From positions 35,121,843 through 35,185,842 of the forward strand of contig CM072810.1 in NCBI GenBank assembly GCA_037013495.1: DNA of 64,000 nt, written 5' to 3'. This document shows, piece by piece, positions 14,901 through 29,200 of the stretch. The notes under the pieces were generated by a model that ran no database searches, was not told where the DNA came from, and saw nothing but the letters and a program-made list of their open reading frames with translations. Both the position numbers and the translations under genes were made by a program. The number at the start of each line of letters is the position of its first letter. The stretch's first letter is position 1. Origin of the DNA: Hippophae tibetana (Eukaryota; Streptophyta; Magnoliopsida; Rosales; Elaeagnaceae).

Positions 14901-15011
14901 TCACATAGATTTACTAAATTTCTTAGAAAGAATAAACCCATTTTTAGGGATTTTCGAAAAAGGTAATCCGAGCTCTAAAATAAGTATTTCAATGAATTTA
15001 TAGTTGTACTT
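8931..15011 (+). repeat. Domain of alternating TATTTGAAAA and TATTTCGAATA units
   Basis: Anchors lie at 9168, 9757, 10346, 10934, 11523, 12110, 12699, 13286, 13875 and 14462. One unit type has ATCAACTGCCCGTAC then TATTTGAAAAAAAAAG. The other has ATCATCTACCCGTAC then TATTTCGAATAAAAAG. A second marker, GATTTTCAAAAAAGG with AAATAAGTATTTC, is out of step with the first, which implies exchange between types inside units. A 2-unit duplication is visible: 12.65-13.80 and 13.83-14.98 kb share TTCTATGTAGG and TGTTGCGAAG words at 1,176-bp offset. GATTTTCGAAAAAGG near 13,776 recurs near 14,950. Confidence 0.8.
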
Positions 15012-18000
15012 CTTCCAAGCAACTTCAAACATTTTGGAGACCACTCATATAGGCATTTGAGCAAAAAAATAAATCTAGAACTATGCAGCTCAACATAAAT
15101 TTTGAACTCTATATCATGCAAGAGGATGAAACTTTGAACAAATTCTATGCAGGTTTTTCAATCATTATCATCTACCCGTACAATTTGGATTGACCTATTT
15201 CGAATAAAAAGTAGATTGAGAAAATTGTTGTTAGCCTACATTATCATTTTCAAGAAAAAGATACCTTGCTTAAATCCATATATAAGGCCTGTGAACTTAC
15301 TGTTAAGTGAATCAGTTGGGAAATTATTCGAACTGCATTATTTGTTGCGAAGATGATAGCAATCCACTTTCGCGGACGGAAAGAGCTTGACTTTATAGAC
15401 ATCAAGTATAGTGGTACGAGCGAAGCTATTTTGACACAATTGTTAGAAATGATGAATCTAATACCAATGAAGTGAAATATCTATACTTTCCCATAGATTT
15501 ACTAAATTTCTTAGAAAGAATAAACCCGTTTTTAGGGATTTAAAAAAAGGTAATCTGAGCTCTAAAATGATTATTTCAATGAATTTATAGTTGTATTTCT
15601 TCCAAGCGACTTCAAACATTTTGGGGACCACTTATATAGGCATTTGAACAAAAAACTAAATCTAGAACTATAAAGCTGAACATAAATTTTGAACTCTATA
15701 TCATGCAAGAGGATGAAACTTTGAACAAATTCTATGAAGGTTTTTCAATCATTATCAACTGCCCGTACAATTTGGATGGACCTATTTGAAAAAAAAAGTA
15801 GATTGAGAAAATTGTTGTTAGCCTACATTATCATTTTCAAGAAAAAGATACCTTGCTTAAATCCATATATAAGGCCTGTGAACTTACTGTTAAGTGAATC
15901 AGTTGGGAAATTATTCGAACTGCATTATTTGTTGCGAAGATGATAGCAATCCACTTTCGCGGACGGAAAGAGCTTGACTTTATAGACATCAAGTATAGTG
16001 GTACGAGCGAAGCTATTTTGACACAATTGTTAGAAATGATGAATCTAATACCAATGAAGAGAAATATCTATACTTTCCCATAGATTTACTAAATTTCTTA
16101 GAAAGAATAAACCCGTTTTTAGGGATTTAAAAAAAGGTAATCTGAGCTCTAAAATGATTATTTCAATGAATTTATAGTTGTATTTCTTCCAAGCGACTTC
16201 AAACATTTTGGGGACCACTTATATAGGCATTTGAACAAAAAACTAAATCTAGAACTATGCAGCTGAACATAAATTTTGAACTCTATATCATGCAAGAGGA
16301 TGAAACTTTGAACAAATTCTATGCAGGTTTTTCAATCATTATCATCTACCCGTACAATTTGGATGGACCTATTTCGAATAAAAACTAGATTGAGAAAATT
16401 GTTGTTAGCCTACATTATCATATTCAAGAAAAAGATACCTTGCTTAAATTCATATATAAGGCCTGTGAACTTACTGTTACATGAATCAGTTGGGAAATTA
16501 TTCGAACTGCATTATTTGTTGCGAAGATGATAGCAATCCACTTTCGCGGACGGAAAGAGCTTGACTTTATAGACATCAAGTATAGTGGTACGAGCGAAGC
16601 TATTTTGACACAATTGTTAGAAATGATGAATCTAATACCAATGAAGAGAAATATCTATACTTTCCCATAGATTTACTAAATTTCTTAGAAAGAATAAACC
16701 CGTTTTTAGGGATTTAAAAAAAGGTAATCTGAGCTCTAAAATGATTATTTCAATGAATTTATAGTTGTATTTCTTCCAAGCGACTTCAAACATTTTGGGG
16801 ACCACTTATATAGGCATTTGAACAAAAAACTAAATCTAGAACTATGCAGCTGAACATAAATTTTGAACTCTATATCATGCAAGAGGATGAAACTTTGAAC
16901 AAATTCTATGCAGGTTTTTCAATCATTATCAACTGCCCGTATAATTTGGATGGACCTATTTGAAAAAAAAAAGTAGATTGAGAAAATTGTTGTTAGCCTA
17001 CATTATCATTTTCAAGAAAAAGATACCTTGCTTAAATCCATATAGAAGGCCTGTGAACTTACTGTTAAATGAATCAGTTTGGAAATTATTCGAACTGCAT
17101 TATTTGTTGCCAAGATGATAGCAATCCACTTTCGTGGAAGGAAAGAGCTTGAATTTATACACATCAAGTATAGTGGTACGAGCGAAGCTATTTCGACACA
17201 ATTGTTAGAAATGATGAATCTAATACCAATGAAGAGAAAATAGCTATACTTTCCCATAGATTTACTAAATTTCTTAGAAAGAATAAACCCATTTTTAGGG
17301 ATTTTCAAAAAAGGTAATCCGAGCTCTAAAATAAGTATTTCAATGAATTTATAGTTGTACTTCTTCCAAGCAACTTCAAACATTTTGGAGACCACTCATA
17401 TAGGCATTTGAGAAAAAAAATAAATCTAGAACTATGCAGCTCAACATAAATTTTGAACTCTATATCATGCAAGAGGATGAAACTTTGAACAAATTCTATG
17501 CAGGTTTTTCAATCATTATCATCTACCCGTACAATTTGGATGGACCTATTTCGAATAAAAAGTAGATTGAGAAAATTGTTGTTAGCCTACATTATCATTT
17601 TCAAGAAAAAGATACCTTGCTTAAATCCATACATAAGGCCTGTGAACTTACTGTTAAATGAATCAGTTTGGAAATTATTCGAACTGCATTATTTGTTGCG
17701 AAGATGATAGCAATCCACTTCGCGGAAGGAAAGAGCTTGACTTTATAGACATCAAGTATAGTGTTACGAGCGAAGCTATTTTGACACAATTGTTAGAAAT
17801 GATGAATCTAATACCAATGAAGAAAAATATCTATACTTTCCCATAGATTTACTAAATTTCTTAGAAAGAATAAACCCGTTTTTAGGGATTTAAAAAAAGG
17901 TAATCTGAGCTCTAAAATGATTATTTCAATGAATTTATAGTTGTATTTCTTCCAAGCGACTTCAAACATTTTGGGGACCACTTATATAGGCATTTGAACA

Positions 18001-19580
18001 AAAAACTAAATCTAGAACTTTGCACCTGAACATAAATTTTGAACTCTATATCATGCAAGAGGATGAAACTTTGAACAAATTCTATGCAGGTTTTTCAATC
18101 ATTATCAACTGCCCGTACAATTTGGATGGACCTATTTCGAAAAAAAAAGTAGATTGAGAAAATTGTTGTTAGCCTACATTATCATTTTCAAGAAAAAGAT
18201 ACCTTGCTTAAATCCATATAGAAGGCCTGTGAACTTACTGTTAAATGAATCAGTTTGGAAATTATTCGAACTGCATTATTTGTTGCCAAGATGATAGCAA
18301 TCCCCTTTCGCGGACGGAAAGAGCTTGAATTTATAGACATCAAGTATAGTGGTACGAGCGAAGCTATTTTGACACAATTGTTAGAAATGATGAATCTAAT
18401 ACCAATGAAGAGAAAATAGCTATACTTTCCCATAGATTTACTAAATTTCTTAGAAAGAATAAACCCGTTTTTAGGGATTTTCAAAAAAGGTAATCCGAGC
18501 TCTAAAATGATTATTTCAATGAATTTATAGTTGTATTTCTTCCAAGCGACTTCAAACATTTTGGGGACCACTCATATAGGCATTTGAACAAAAAACTAAA
18601 TCTAGAACTATGCAGCTGAACATAAATTTTGAACTCTATATCATGCAAGAGGATGAAACTTTGAACAAATTCTATGCAGGTTTTTCAATCATTATCAACT
18701 GTCCGTACAATTTGGATGGACCTATTTGAAAAAAAAAGTAGATTGAGAAAATTGTTGTTAGCCTACATTATCATTTTCATGAAAAAGATACCTTGCTTAA
18801 ATCCATATATAAGGCCTGTGAACTTACTGTTAAATGAATCAGTTGGGAAATTATTCGAACTGCATTATTTGTTGCGAAGATGATAGCAATCCACTTTCGC
18901 GGACGGAAAGAGCTTGACTTTATAGACATGAAGTATAGTGGTACGAGCGAAGCTATTTTGACACAATTGTTAGAAATGATGAATCTAATACCAATGAAGA
19001 GAAATATCTATACTTTCCCATAGATTTACTAAATTTCTTAGAAAGAATAAACCCGTTTTTAGGGATTTAAGAAAAAGTTAATCCGAGCTCTAAAATGATT
19101 ATTTCAATGAATTTATAGTTGTATTTCTTCCAAGCGACTTCAAACATTTTGGGGACCACTTATATAGGCATTTGAACAAAAAACTAAATATAGAACTATG
19201 CAGCTGAACATAAATTTTGAACTCTATATCATGCAAAAGGATGAAACTTTGAACAAATTCTATGCAGGTTTTTCAATCATTATCAACTGCCCGTACAATT
19301 TGGATGGACCTATTTGAAAAAAAAAGTAGATTGAGAAAATTGTTGTTAGCCTACATTATCATTTTCAAGAAAAAGATACCTTGCTTAAATCCATATAGAA
19401 GGCCTGTGAACTTACTGTTAAATGAATCAGTTTGGAAATTATTCGAACTGCATTATTTGTTGCCAAGATGATAGCAATCCACTTTCGTGGAAGGAAAGAG
19501 CTTGAATTTATACACATCAAGTATAGTGGTACGAGCGAAGCTATTTCGACACAATTGTTAGAAATGATGAATCTAATACC
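15012..19580 (+). repeat. 8-unit higher-order repeat, first copy
   Basis: Anchors lie at 15051, 15638, 16225, 16812, 17402, 17988, 18578 and 19166. The segment recurs 4,702-4,703 bp downstream with its rare markers in the same order: GGATTGACC near 15,190/19,892, ACTATAAAGCTG near 15,668/20,370, AAAACTAGATTG near 16,383/21,085, ACTTTGCACCTG near 18,018/22,720 and GACATGAAG near 18,927/23,630. I noted about six single-base differences in roughly 4.57 kb. Examples are CATATTCAAG/CATTTTCAAG, CACTTCGCGG/CACTTTCGCGG and TTTCATGAAA/TTTCAAGAAA. That is a recent duplication. Bounds are where flanking variants stop matching, accurate to tens of bases. Confidence 0.9.
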
Positions 19581-19713
19581 AATGAAGAGAAATATCTATA
19601 CTTTCCCATAGATTTACTAAATTTCTTAGAAAGAATAAACCCGTTTTTAGGGATTTAAAAAAAGGTAATCTGAGCTCTAAAATGATTATTTCAATGAATT
19701 TATAGTTGTATTT

Positions 19714-22700
19714 CTTCCAAGCAACTTCAAACATTTTGGAGACCACTCATATAGGCATTTGAGCAAAAAAATAAATCTAGAACTATGCAGCTCAACATAA
19801 ATTTTGAACTCTATATCATGCAAGAGGATGAAACTTTGAACAAATTCTATGCAGGTTTTTCAATCATTATCATCTACCCGTACAATTTGGATTGACCTAT
19901 TTCGAATAAAAAGTAGATTGAGAAAATTGTTGTTAGCCTACATTATCATTTTCAAGAAAAAGATACCTTGCTTAAATCCATATATAAGGCCTGTGAACTT
20001 ACTGTTAAGTGAATCAGTTGGGAAATTATTCGAACTGCATTATTTGTTGCGAAGATGATAGCAATCCACTTTCGCGGACGGAAAGAGCTTGACTTTATAG
20101 ACATCAAGTATAGTGGTACGAGCGAAGCTATTTTGACACAATTGTTAGAAATGATGAATCTAATACCAATGAAGTGAAATATCTATACTTTCCCATAGAT
20201 TTACTAAATTTCTTAGAAAGAATAAACCCGTTTTTAGGGATTTAAAAAAAGGTAATCTGAGCTCTAAAATGATTATTTCAATGAATTTATAGTTGTATTT
20301 CTTCCAAGCGACTTCAAACATTTTGGGGACCACTTATATAGGCATTTGAACAAAAAACTAAATCTAGAACTATAAAGCTGAACATAAATTTTGAACTCTA
20401 TATCATGCAAGAGGATGAAACTTTGAACAAATTCTATGAAGGTTTTTCAATCATTATCAACTGCCCGTACAATTTGGATGGACCTATTTGAAAAAAAAAG
20501 TAGATTGAGAAAATTGTTGTTAGCCTACATTATCATTTTCAAGAAAAAGATACCTTGCTTAAATCCATATATAAGGCCTGTGAACTTACTGTTAAGTGAA
20601 TCAGTTGGGAAATTATTCGAACTGCATTATTTGTTGCGAAGATGATAGCAATCCACTTTCGCGGACGGAAAGAGCTTGACTTTATAGACATCAAGTATAG
20701 TGGTACGAGCGAAGCTATTTTGACACAATTGTTAGAAATGATGAATCTAATACCAATGAAGAGAAATATCTATACTTTCCCATAGATTTACTAAATTTCT
20801 TAGAAAGAATAAACCCGTTTTTAGGGATTTAAAAAAAGGTAATCTGAGCTCTAAAAGGATTATTTCAATGAATTTATAGTTGTATTTCTTCCAAGCGACT
20901 TCAAACATTTTGGGGACCACTTATATAGGCATTTGAACAAAAAACTAAATCTAGAACTATGCAGCTGAACATAAATTTTGAACTCTATATCATGCAAGAG
21001 GATGAAACTTTGAACAAATTCTATGCAGGTTTTTCAATCATTATCATCTACCCGTACAATTTGGATGGACCTATTTCGAATAAAAACTAGATTGAGAAAA
21101 TTGTTGTTAGCCTACATTATCATTTTCAAGAAAAAGATACCTTGCTTAAATTCATATATAAGGCCTGTGAACTTACTGTTACATGAATCAGTTGGGAAAT
21201 TATTCGAACTGCATTATTTGTTGCGAAGATGATAGCAATCCACTTTCGCGGACGGAAAGAGCTTGACTTTATAGACATCAAGTATAGTGGTACGAGCGAA
21301 GCTATTTTGACACAATTGTTAGAAATGATTAATCTAATACCAATGAAGAGAAATATCTATACTTTCCCATAGATTTACTAAATTTCTTAGAAAGAATAAA
21401 CCCGTTTTTAGGGATTTAAAAAAAGGTAATCTGAGCTCTAAAATGATTATTTCAATGAATTTATAGTTGTATTTCTTCCAAGCGACTTCAAACATTTTGG
21501 GGACCACTTATATAGGCATTTGAACAAAAAACTAAATCTAGAACTATGCAGCTGAACATAAATTTTGAACTCTATATCATGCAAGAGGATGAAACTTTGA
21601 ACAAATTCTATGCAGGTTTTTCAATCATTATCAACTGCCCGTATAATTTGGATGGACCTATTTGAAAAAAAAAAGTAGATTGAGAAAATTGTTGTTAGCC
21701 TACATTATCATTTTCAAGAAAAAGATACCTTGCTTAAATCCATATAGAAGGCCTGTGAACTTACTGTTAAATGAATCAGTTTGGAAATTATTCGAACTGC
21801 ATTATTTGTTGCCAAGATGATAGCAATCCACTTTCGTGGAAGGAAAGAGCTTGAATTTATACACATCAAGTATAGTGGTACGAGCGAAGCTATTTCGACA
21901 CAATTGTTAGAAATGATGAATCTAATACCAATGAAGAGAAAATAGCTATACTTTCCCAGAGATTTACTAAATTTCTTAGAAAGAATAAACCCATTTTTAG
22001 GGATTTTCAAAAAAGGTAATCCGAGCTCTAAAATAAGTATTTCAATGAATTTATAGTTGTACTTCTTCCAAGCAACTTCAAACATTTTGGAGACCACTCA
22101 TATAGGCATTTGAGAAAAAAAATAAATCTAGAACTATGCAGCTCAACATAAATTTTGAACTCTATATCATGCAAGAGGATGAAACTTTGAACAAATTCTA
22201 TGCAGGTTTTTCAATCATTATCATCTACCCGTACAATTTGGATGGACCTATTTCGAATAAAAAGTAGATTGAGAAAATTGTTGTTAGCCTACATTATCAT
22301 TTTCAAGAAAAAGATACCTTGCTTAAATCCATACATAAGGCCTGTGAACTTACTGTTAAATGAATCAGTTTGGAAATTATTCGAACTGCATTATTTGTTG
22401 CGAAGATGATAGCAATCCACTTTCGCGGAAGGAAAGAGCTTGACTTTATAGACATCAAGTATAGTGTTACGAGCGAAGCTATTTTGACACAATTGTTAGA
22501 AATGATGAATCTAATACCAATGAAGAAAAATATCTATACTTTCCCATAGATTTACTAAATTTCTTAGAAAGAATAAACCCGTTTTTAGGGATTTAAAAAA
22601 AGGTAATCTGAGCTCTAAAATGATTATTTCAATGAATTTATAGTTGTATTTCTTCCAAGCGACTTCAAACATTTTGGGGACCACTTATATAGGCATTTGA

Positions 22701-24285
22701 ACAAAAAACTAAATCTAGAACTTTGCACCTGAACATAAATTTTGAACTCTATATCATGCAAGAGGATGAAACTTTGAACAAATTCTATGCAGGTTTTTCA
22801 ATCATTATCAACTGCCCGTACAATTTGGATGGACCTATTTCGAAAAAAAAAGTAGATTGAGAAAATTGTTGTTAGCCTACATTATCATTTTCAAGAAAAA
22901 GATACCTTGCTTAAATCCATATAGAAGGCCTGTGAACTTACTGTTAAATGAATCAGTTTGGAAATTATTCGAACTGCATTATTTGTTGCCAAGATGATAG
23001 CAATCCCCTTTCGCGGACGGAAAGAGCTTGAATTTATAGACATCAAGTATAGTGGTACGAGCGAAGCTATTTTGACACAATTGTTAGAAATGATGAATCT
23101 AATACCAATGAAGAGAAAATAGCTATACTTTCCCATAGATTTACTAAATTTCTTAGAAAGAATAAACCCGTTTTTAGGGATTTTCAAAAAAGGTAATCCG
23201 AGCTCTAAAATGATTATTTCAATGAATTTATAGTTGTATTTCTTCCAAGCGACTTCAAACATTTTGGGGACCACTCATATAGGCATTTGAACAAAAAACT
23301 AAATCTAGAACTATGCAGCTGAACATAAATTTTGAACTCTATATCATGCAAGAGGATGAAACTTTGAACAAATTCTATGCAGGTTTTTCAATCATTATCA
23401 ACTGTCCGTACAATTTGGATGGACCTATTTGAAAAAAAAAGTAGATTGAGAAAATTGTTGTTAGCCTACATTATCATTTTCAAGAAAAAGATACCTTGCT
23501 TAAATCCATATATAAGGCCTGTGAACTTACTGTTAAATGAATCAGTTGGGAAATTATTCGAACTGCATTATTTGTTGCGAAGATGATAGCAATCCACTTT
23601 CGCGGACGGAAAGAGCTTGACTTTATAGACATGAAGTATAGTGGTACGAGCGAAGCTATTTTGACACAATTGTTAGAAATGATGAATCTAATACCAATGA
23701 AGAGAAATATCTATACTTTCCCATAGATTTACTAAATTTCTTAGAAAGAATAAACCCGTTTTTAGGGATTTAAGAAAAAGTTAATCCGAGCTCTAAAATG
23801 ATTATTTCAATGAATTTATAGTTGTATTTCTTCCAAGCGACTTCAAACATTTTGGGGACCACTTATATAGGCATTTGAACAAAAAACTAAATATAGAACT
23901 ATGCAGCTGAACATAAATTTTGAACTCTATATCATGCAAAAGGATGAAACTTTGAACAAATTCTATGCAGGTTTTTCAATCATTATCAACTGCCCGTACA
24001 ATTTGGATGGACCTATTTGAAAAAAAAAGTAGATTGAGAAAATTGTTGTTAGCCTACATTATCATTTTCAAGAAAAAGATACCTTGCTTAAATCCATATA
24101 GAAGGCCTGTGAACTTACTGTTAAATGAATCAGTTTGGAAATTATTCGAACTGCATTATTTGTTGCCAAGATGATAGCAATCCACTTTCGTGGAAGGAAA
24201 GAGCTTGAATTTATACACATCAAGTATAGTGGTACGAGCGAAGCTATTTCGACACAATTGTTAGAAATGATGAATCTAATACCAA
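19714..24285 (+). repeat. 8-unit higher-order repeat, second copy
   Basis: Anchors lie at 19753, 20340, 20927, 21514, 22104, 22691, 23281 and 23869. This is the partner of 15,012-19,580. Differences unique to this copy include AAAAGGATT near 20,857 and ATGATTAATC near 21,326, where other copies have ATGATT and ATGATGAATC, and CCCAGAGATT near 21,957 for CCCATAGATT. Confidence 0.9.
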
Positions 24286-26200
24286 TGAAGAGAAAATAGC
24301 TATACTTTCCCATAGATTTACTAAATTTCTTAGAAAGAATAAACCCATTTTTAGGGATTTTCAAAAAAGGTAATCCGAGCTCTAAAATAAGTATTTCAAT
24401 GAATTTATAGTTGTACTTCTTCCAAGCAACTTCAAACATTTTGGAGACCACTCATATAGGCATTTGAGAAAAAAAATAAATCTAGAACTATACAGCTCAA
24501 CATAAATTTTGAACTCTATATCATGCAAGAGGATGAAACTTTGAACAAATTCTATGCAGGTTTTTCAATCATTATCATCTACCCGTACAATTTGGATGGA
24601 CCTATTTCGAATAAAAAGTAGATTGAGAAAATTGTTGTTAGCCTACATTATCATTTTCAAGAAAAAGATACCTTGCTTAAATCCATACATAAGGCCTGTG
24701 AACTTATTGTTAAATGAATCAGTTTGGAAATTATTCGAACTGCATTATTTGTTGCGAAGATGATAGCAATCCACTTTCGCGGAAGGAAAGAGCTTGACTT
24801 TATAGACATCAAGTATAGTGTTACGAGCGAAGCTATTTTGACACAATTGTTAGAAATGATGAATCTAATACCAATGAAGAGAAATATCTATACTTTCCCA
24901 TAGATTTACTAAATTTCTTAGAAAGAATAAACCCGTTTTTAGGGATTTAAAAAAAGGTAATCTGAGCTCTAAAATGATTATTTCAATGAATTTATAGTTG
25001 TATTTCTTCCAAGCGACTTCAAACATTTTGGGGACCACTTATATAGGCATTTGAACAAAAAAATAAATCTAGAACTTTGCACCTGAACATAAATTTTGAA
25101 CTCTATATCATGCAAGAGGATGAAACTTTGAACAAATTCTATGCAGGTTTTTCAATCATTATCAACTGCCCGTACAATTTGGATGGACCTATTTCGAAAA
25201 AAAAAGTAGATTGAGAAAATTGTTGTTAGCCTACATTATCATTTTCAAGAAAAAGATACCTTGCTTAAATCGATATAGAAGGCCTGTGAACTTACTGTTA
25301 AATGAATCAGTTTGGAAATTATTCGAACTGCATTATTTGTTGCCAAGATGATAGCAATCCCCTTTCGCGGACGGAAAGAGCTTGAATTTATAGACATCAA
25401 GTATAGTGGTACGAGCGAAGCTATTTTGACACAATTGTTAGAAATGATGAATCTAATACCAATGAAGAGAAAATAGCTATACTTTCCCATAGATTTACTA
25501 AATTTCTTAGAAAGAATAAACCCGTTGTTAGGGATTTTCAAAAAAGGTAATCCGAGCTCTAAAATGATTATTTCAATGAATTTATAGTTGTATTTCTTCC
25601 AAGCGACTTCAAACATTTTGGGGACCACTCATATAGGCATTTGAACAAAAAACTAAATCTAGAACTATGCAGCTGAACATAAATTTTGAACTCTATATCA
25701 TGCAAGAGGATGAAACTTTGAACAAATTCTATGCAGGTTTTTCAATCATTATCAACTGCCCGTACAATTTGGATGGACCTATTTGAAAAAAAAAGTAGAT
25801 TGAGACAATTGTTGTTAGCCTACATTATCATTTTCAAGAAAAAGATACCTTGCTTAAATCCATATATAAGGCCTGTGAACTTACTGTTAAATGAATCAGT
25901 TGGGAAATTATTCGAACTGCATTATTTGTTGCGAAGATGATAGCAATCCACTTTCGCGGACGGAAAGAGCTTGACTTTATAGACATGAAGTATAGTGGTA
26001 CGAGCGAAGCTATTTTGACACAATTGTTAGAAATGATGAATCTAATACCAATGAAGAGAAATATCTATACTTTCCCATAGATTTACTAAATTTCTTAGAA
26101 AGAATAAACCCGTTTTTAGGGATTTAAGAAAAAGTTAATCCGAGCTCTAAAATGATTATTTCAATGAATTTATAGTTGTATTTCTTCCAAGCGACTTCAA
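24004..26200 (+). repeat. 4-unit partial third copy of the higher-order repeat
   Basis: Anchors lie at 24458, 25045 and 25635. The segment matches 21,650-23,845 at an offset of 2,354 bp (4 units) and 16.95-19.14 kb at about 7,056 bp (12 units). ACTTTGCACCTG recurs near 25,074 and GACATGAAG near 25,984. The match stops where GGAGACCACTCAT replaces GGGGACCACTTAT near 26,210. The local structure is therefore 8+8+4 units, as expected from an unequal exchange that took in half of an existing block. Confidence 0.88.
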
Positions 26201-29200
26201 ACATTTTGGAGACCACTCATATAGGCATTTAAGCAAAAAACTAAATCTAGAACTATGCAGCTGGACATAAATTTTGAACTCTATATCATGCAAGAGGATG
26301 AAACTTTGAACAAATTCTACCCAGGTTTTTCAATCAATTTCAACTACCCGTACAATTTGGATGGACCTATTTGGAAAAGAAAGTAGATTGAGAAAATTGT
26401 TGTTAGCCTAAATTATCATTTTCAAGAAAAAGATACCTTGCTTAAATCCATATAGAAGGCCTGTGAAATTATTGTTTAATGAATCAGTTTGGAAATTATT
26501 CAAACTGCATTATTTGTTGCCAAGATGATAGCAATCCACCTTCGTGGACGGAAAGAGCTTGACTTTATAGACATCAAGTATAGTGGTACGAGGGAAGCTA
26601 TTTTGACACAATTGTTAGAAATGATGAATCTAATACCAATGAAGAGAAAATAGCTATACTTTCCCATAGATTTACTAAATTTCTTAGAAAGAATAAACCC
26701 GTTTTTAGGGATTTAAGAAAAAGTTAATCCGAGCTCTAAAATGATTATTTCAATGAATTTATAGTTGTATTTCTTCCAAGCGACTTCAAACATTTTGGGA
26801 CCACTTATATAGGCATTTGAACAAAAAACTAAATCTAGAACTATGCAGCTGAACATAAATTTTGAACTCTATATCATGCAAGAGGATGAAACTTTGAACA
26901 AATTCTACCCAGGTTTTTCAATCAATTTCAACTACCCGTACAATTTGGATGGACCTATTTGGAAAAAAAAGTAGATTGAGAAAATTGTTGTTAGCCTACA
27001 TTATCATTTTCAAGAAAAAGATACCTTGCTTAAATCCATATAGAAGGCCTGTGAACTTACTGTTAAATGAATCAGTTTGGAAATTATTCGAACTGCATTA
27101 TTTGTTGCCAAGATGATAGCAATCCACTTTCGTAGACGGAAAGAGCTTGAATTTATAGACATCAAGTATAGTGGTACGAGCGAAGCTATTTTGACACAAT
27201 TGTTAGAAATGATGAATCTAATACCAATGAAGAGAAAATAGCTATACTTTCCCATAGATTTACTAAATTTCTTAGAAAGAATAAACCCATTTTTAGGGAT
27301 TTTCAAAAAAGGTAATCCGAGCTCTAAAATAAGTATTTCAATGAATTTATAGTTGTACTTCTTCCAAGCAACTTCAAACATTTTGGAGACCACTCATATA
27401 GGCATTTGAGCAAAAAACTAAATCTAGAACTATGCAGCTGAACATAAATTTTGAACTCTATATCATGCAAGAGGATGAAACTTTGAACAAATTCTATGCA
27501 GGTTTTTCAATCATTATCAACTGCCCGTACAATTTGGATGGACCTATTTGAAAAAAAAAGTAGATTGAGAAAATTGTTGTTAGCCTACATTATCATTTTC
27601 AAGAAAAAGATACCTTGCTTAAATCCATATAGAAGGCCTGTGAACTTACTGTTAAATGAATCAGTTTGGAAATTATTCAAACTGCATTATTTGTTGCCAA
27701 GATGATAGCAATCCACTTTCGTGGAAGGAAAGAGCTTGACTTTATAGACATCAAGTATAGTGGTACGAGCGAAGCTATTTCGACACAATTGTTAGAAATG
27801 ATGAATCTAATACCAATGAAGAGAAAATATCTATACTTTCACATAGATTTACTAAATTTCTTAGAAAGAATAAACCCGTTTTTAGGGATTTAAGAAAAAG
27901 GTAATCCGAGCTCTAAAATGAGTATTTCAATGAATTTATAGTTGTACTTCTTCCAAGCAACTTCAAACATTTTGGAGACCACTCATATAGGCATTTGAGC
28001 AAAAAAATAAATCTAGAACTATGCAGCTCAACATAAATTTTGAACTCTATATCATGCAAGAGGATGAAACTTTGAACAAATTCTATGCAGGTTTTTCAAT
28101 CATTATCATCTACCCGTACAATTTGGATGGACCTATTTCGAATAAAAAGTAGATTGAGAAAATTGTTGTTAGCCTACATTATCATTTTCAAGAAAAAGAT
28201 ACCTTGCTTAAATCCATATAGAAGGCCTGTGAACTTACTATTAAATGAATCAGTTGGGAAATTATTCGAACTGCATTATTTGTTGCCAAGATGATAGCAA
28301 TCCACTTTCGCGGACGGAAAGAGCTTGACTTTATAGACATCAAGTATAGTGGTACGAGCGAAGCTATTTTGACACAATTGTTAGAAATGATGAATCTAAT
28401 ACCAATGAAGAGAAATATCTATACTTTCCCATAGAATTACTAAATTTCTTAGAAAGAATAAACCCGTTTTTGGGTATTTAAAAAAAGGTAATCTGAGCTC
28501 TAAAATGATTATTTCAATGAATTTATAGTTGTATTTCTTCCAAGCGACTTCAAACATTTTGGAGACCACTCATATAGGCATTTGAGCAAAAAACTAAATC
28601 TAGAACTATGCAGCTGAACATAAATTTTGAACTCTATATCATGCAAGAGGATGAAACTTTGAACAAATTCTACCCAGGTTTTTCAATCAATTTCAACTAC
28701 CCGTACAATTTGGATGGACCTATTTGGAAAAAAAAGTAGATTGAGAAAATTGTTGTTAGCCTACATTATCATTTTCAAGAAAAAGATACCTTGCTTAAAT
28801 CCATATAGAAGGCCTGTGAACTTACTGTTAATGAATCAGTTTGGAAATTATTCAAACTGCATTATTTGTTGCCAAGATGATAGCAATCCACTTTCGCGGA
28901 CGGAAAGAGCTTGAATTTATAGACATCAAGTATAGTGGTACGAGCAAAGCTATTTTGACACAATTGTTAGAAATGATGAATCTAATTCCAATGAAGAGAA
29001 AATAGCTATACTTTCCCATAGATTTACTAAATTTCTTAGAAAGAATAAACCCATTTTTAGGGATTTTAAAAAAATGTAATCCGAGCTCTAAAATGATTAT
29101 TTCAATGAATTTATAGTTGTATTTCTTCCAAGCGACTTCAAACATTTTGGAGACCACTCATATAGGCATTTGAGCAAAAAACTAAATCTAGAACTATGCA

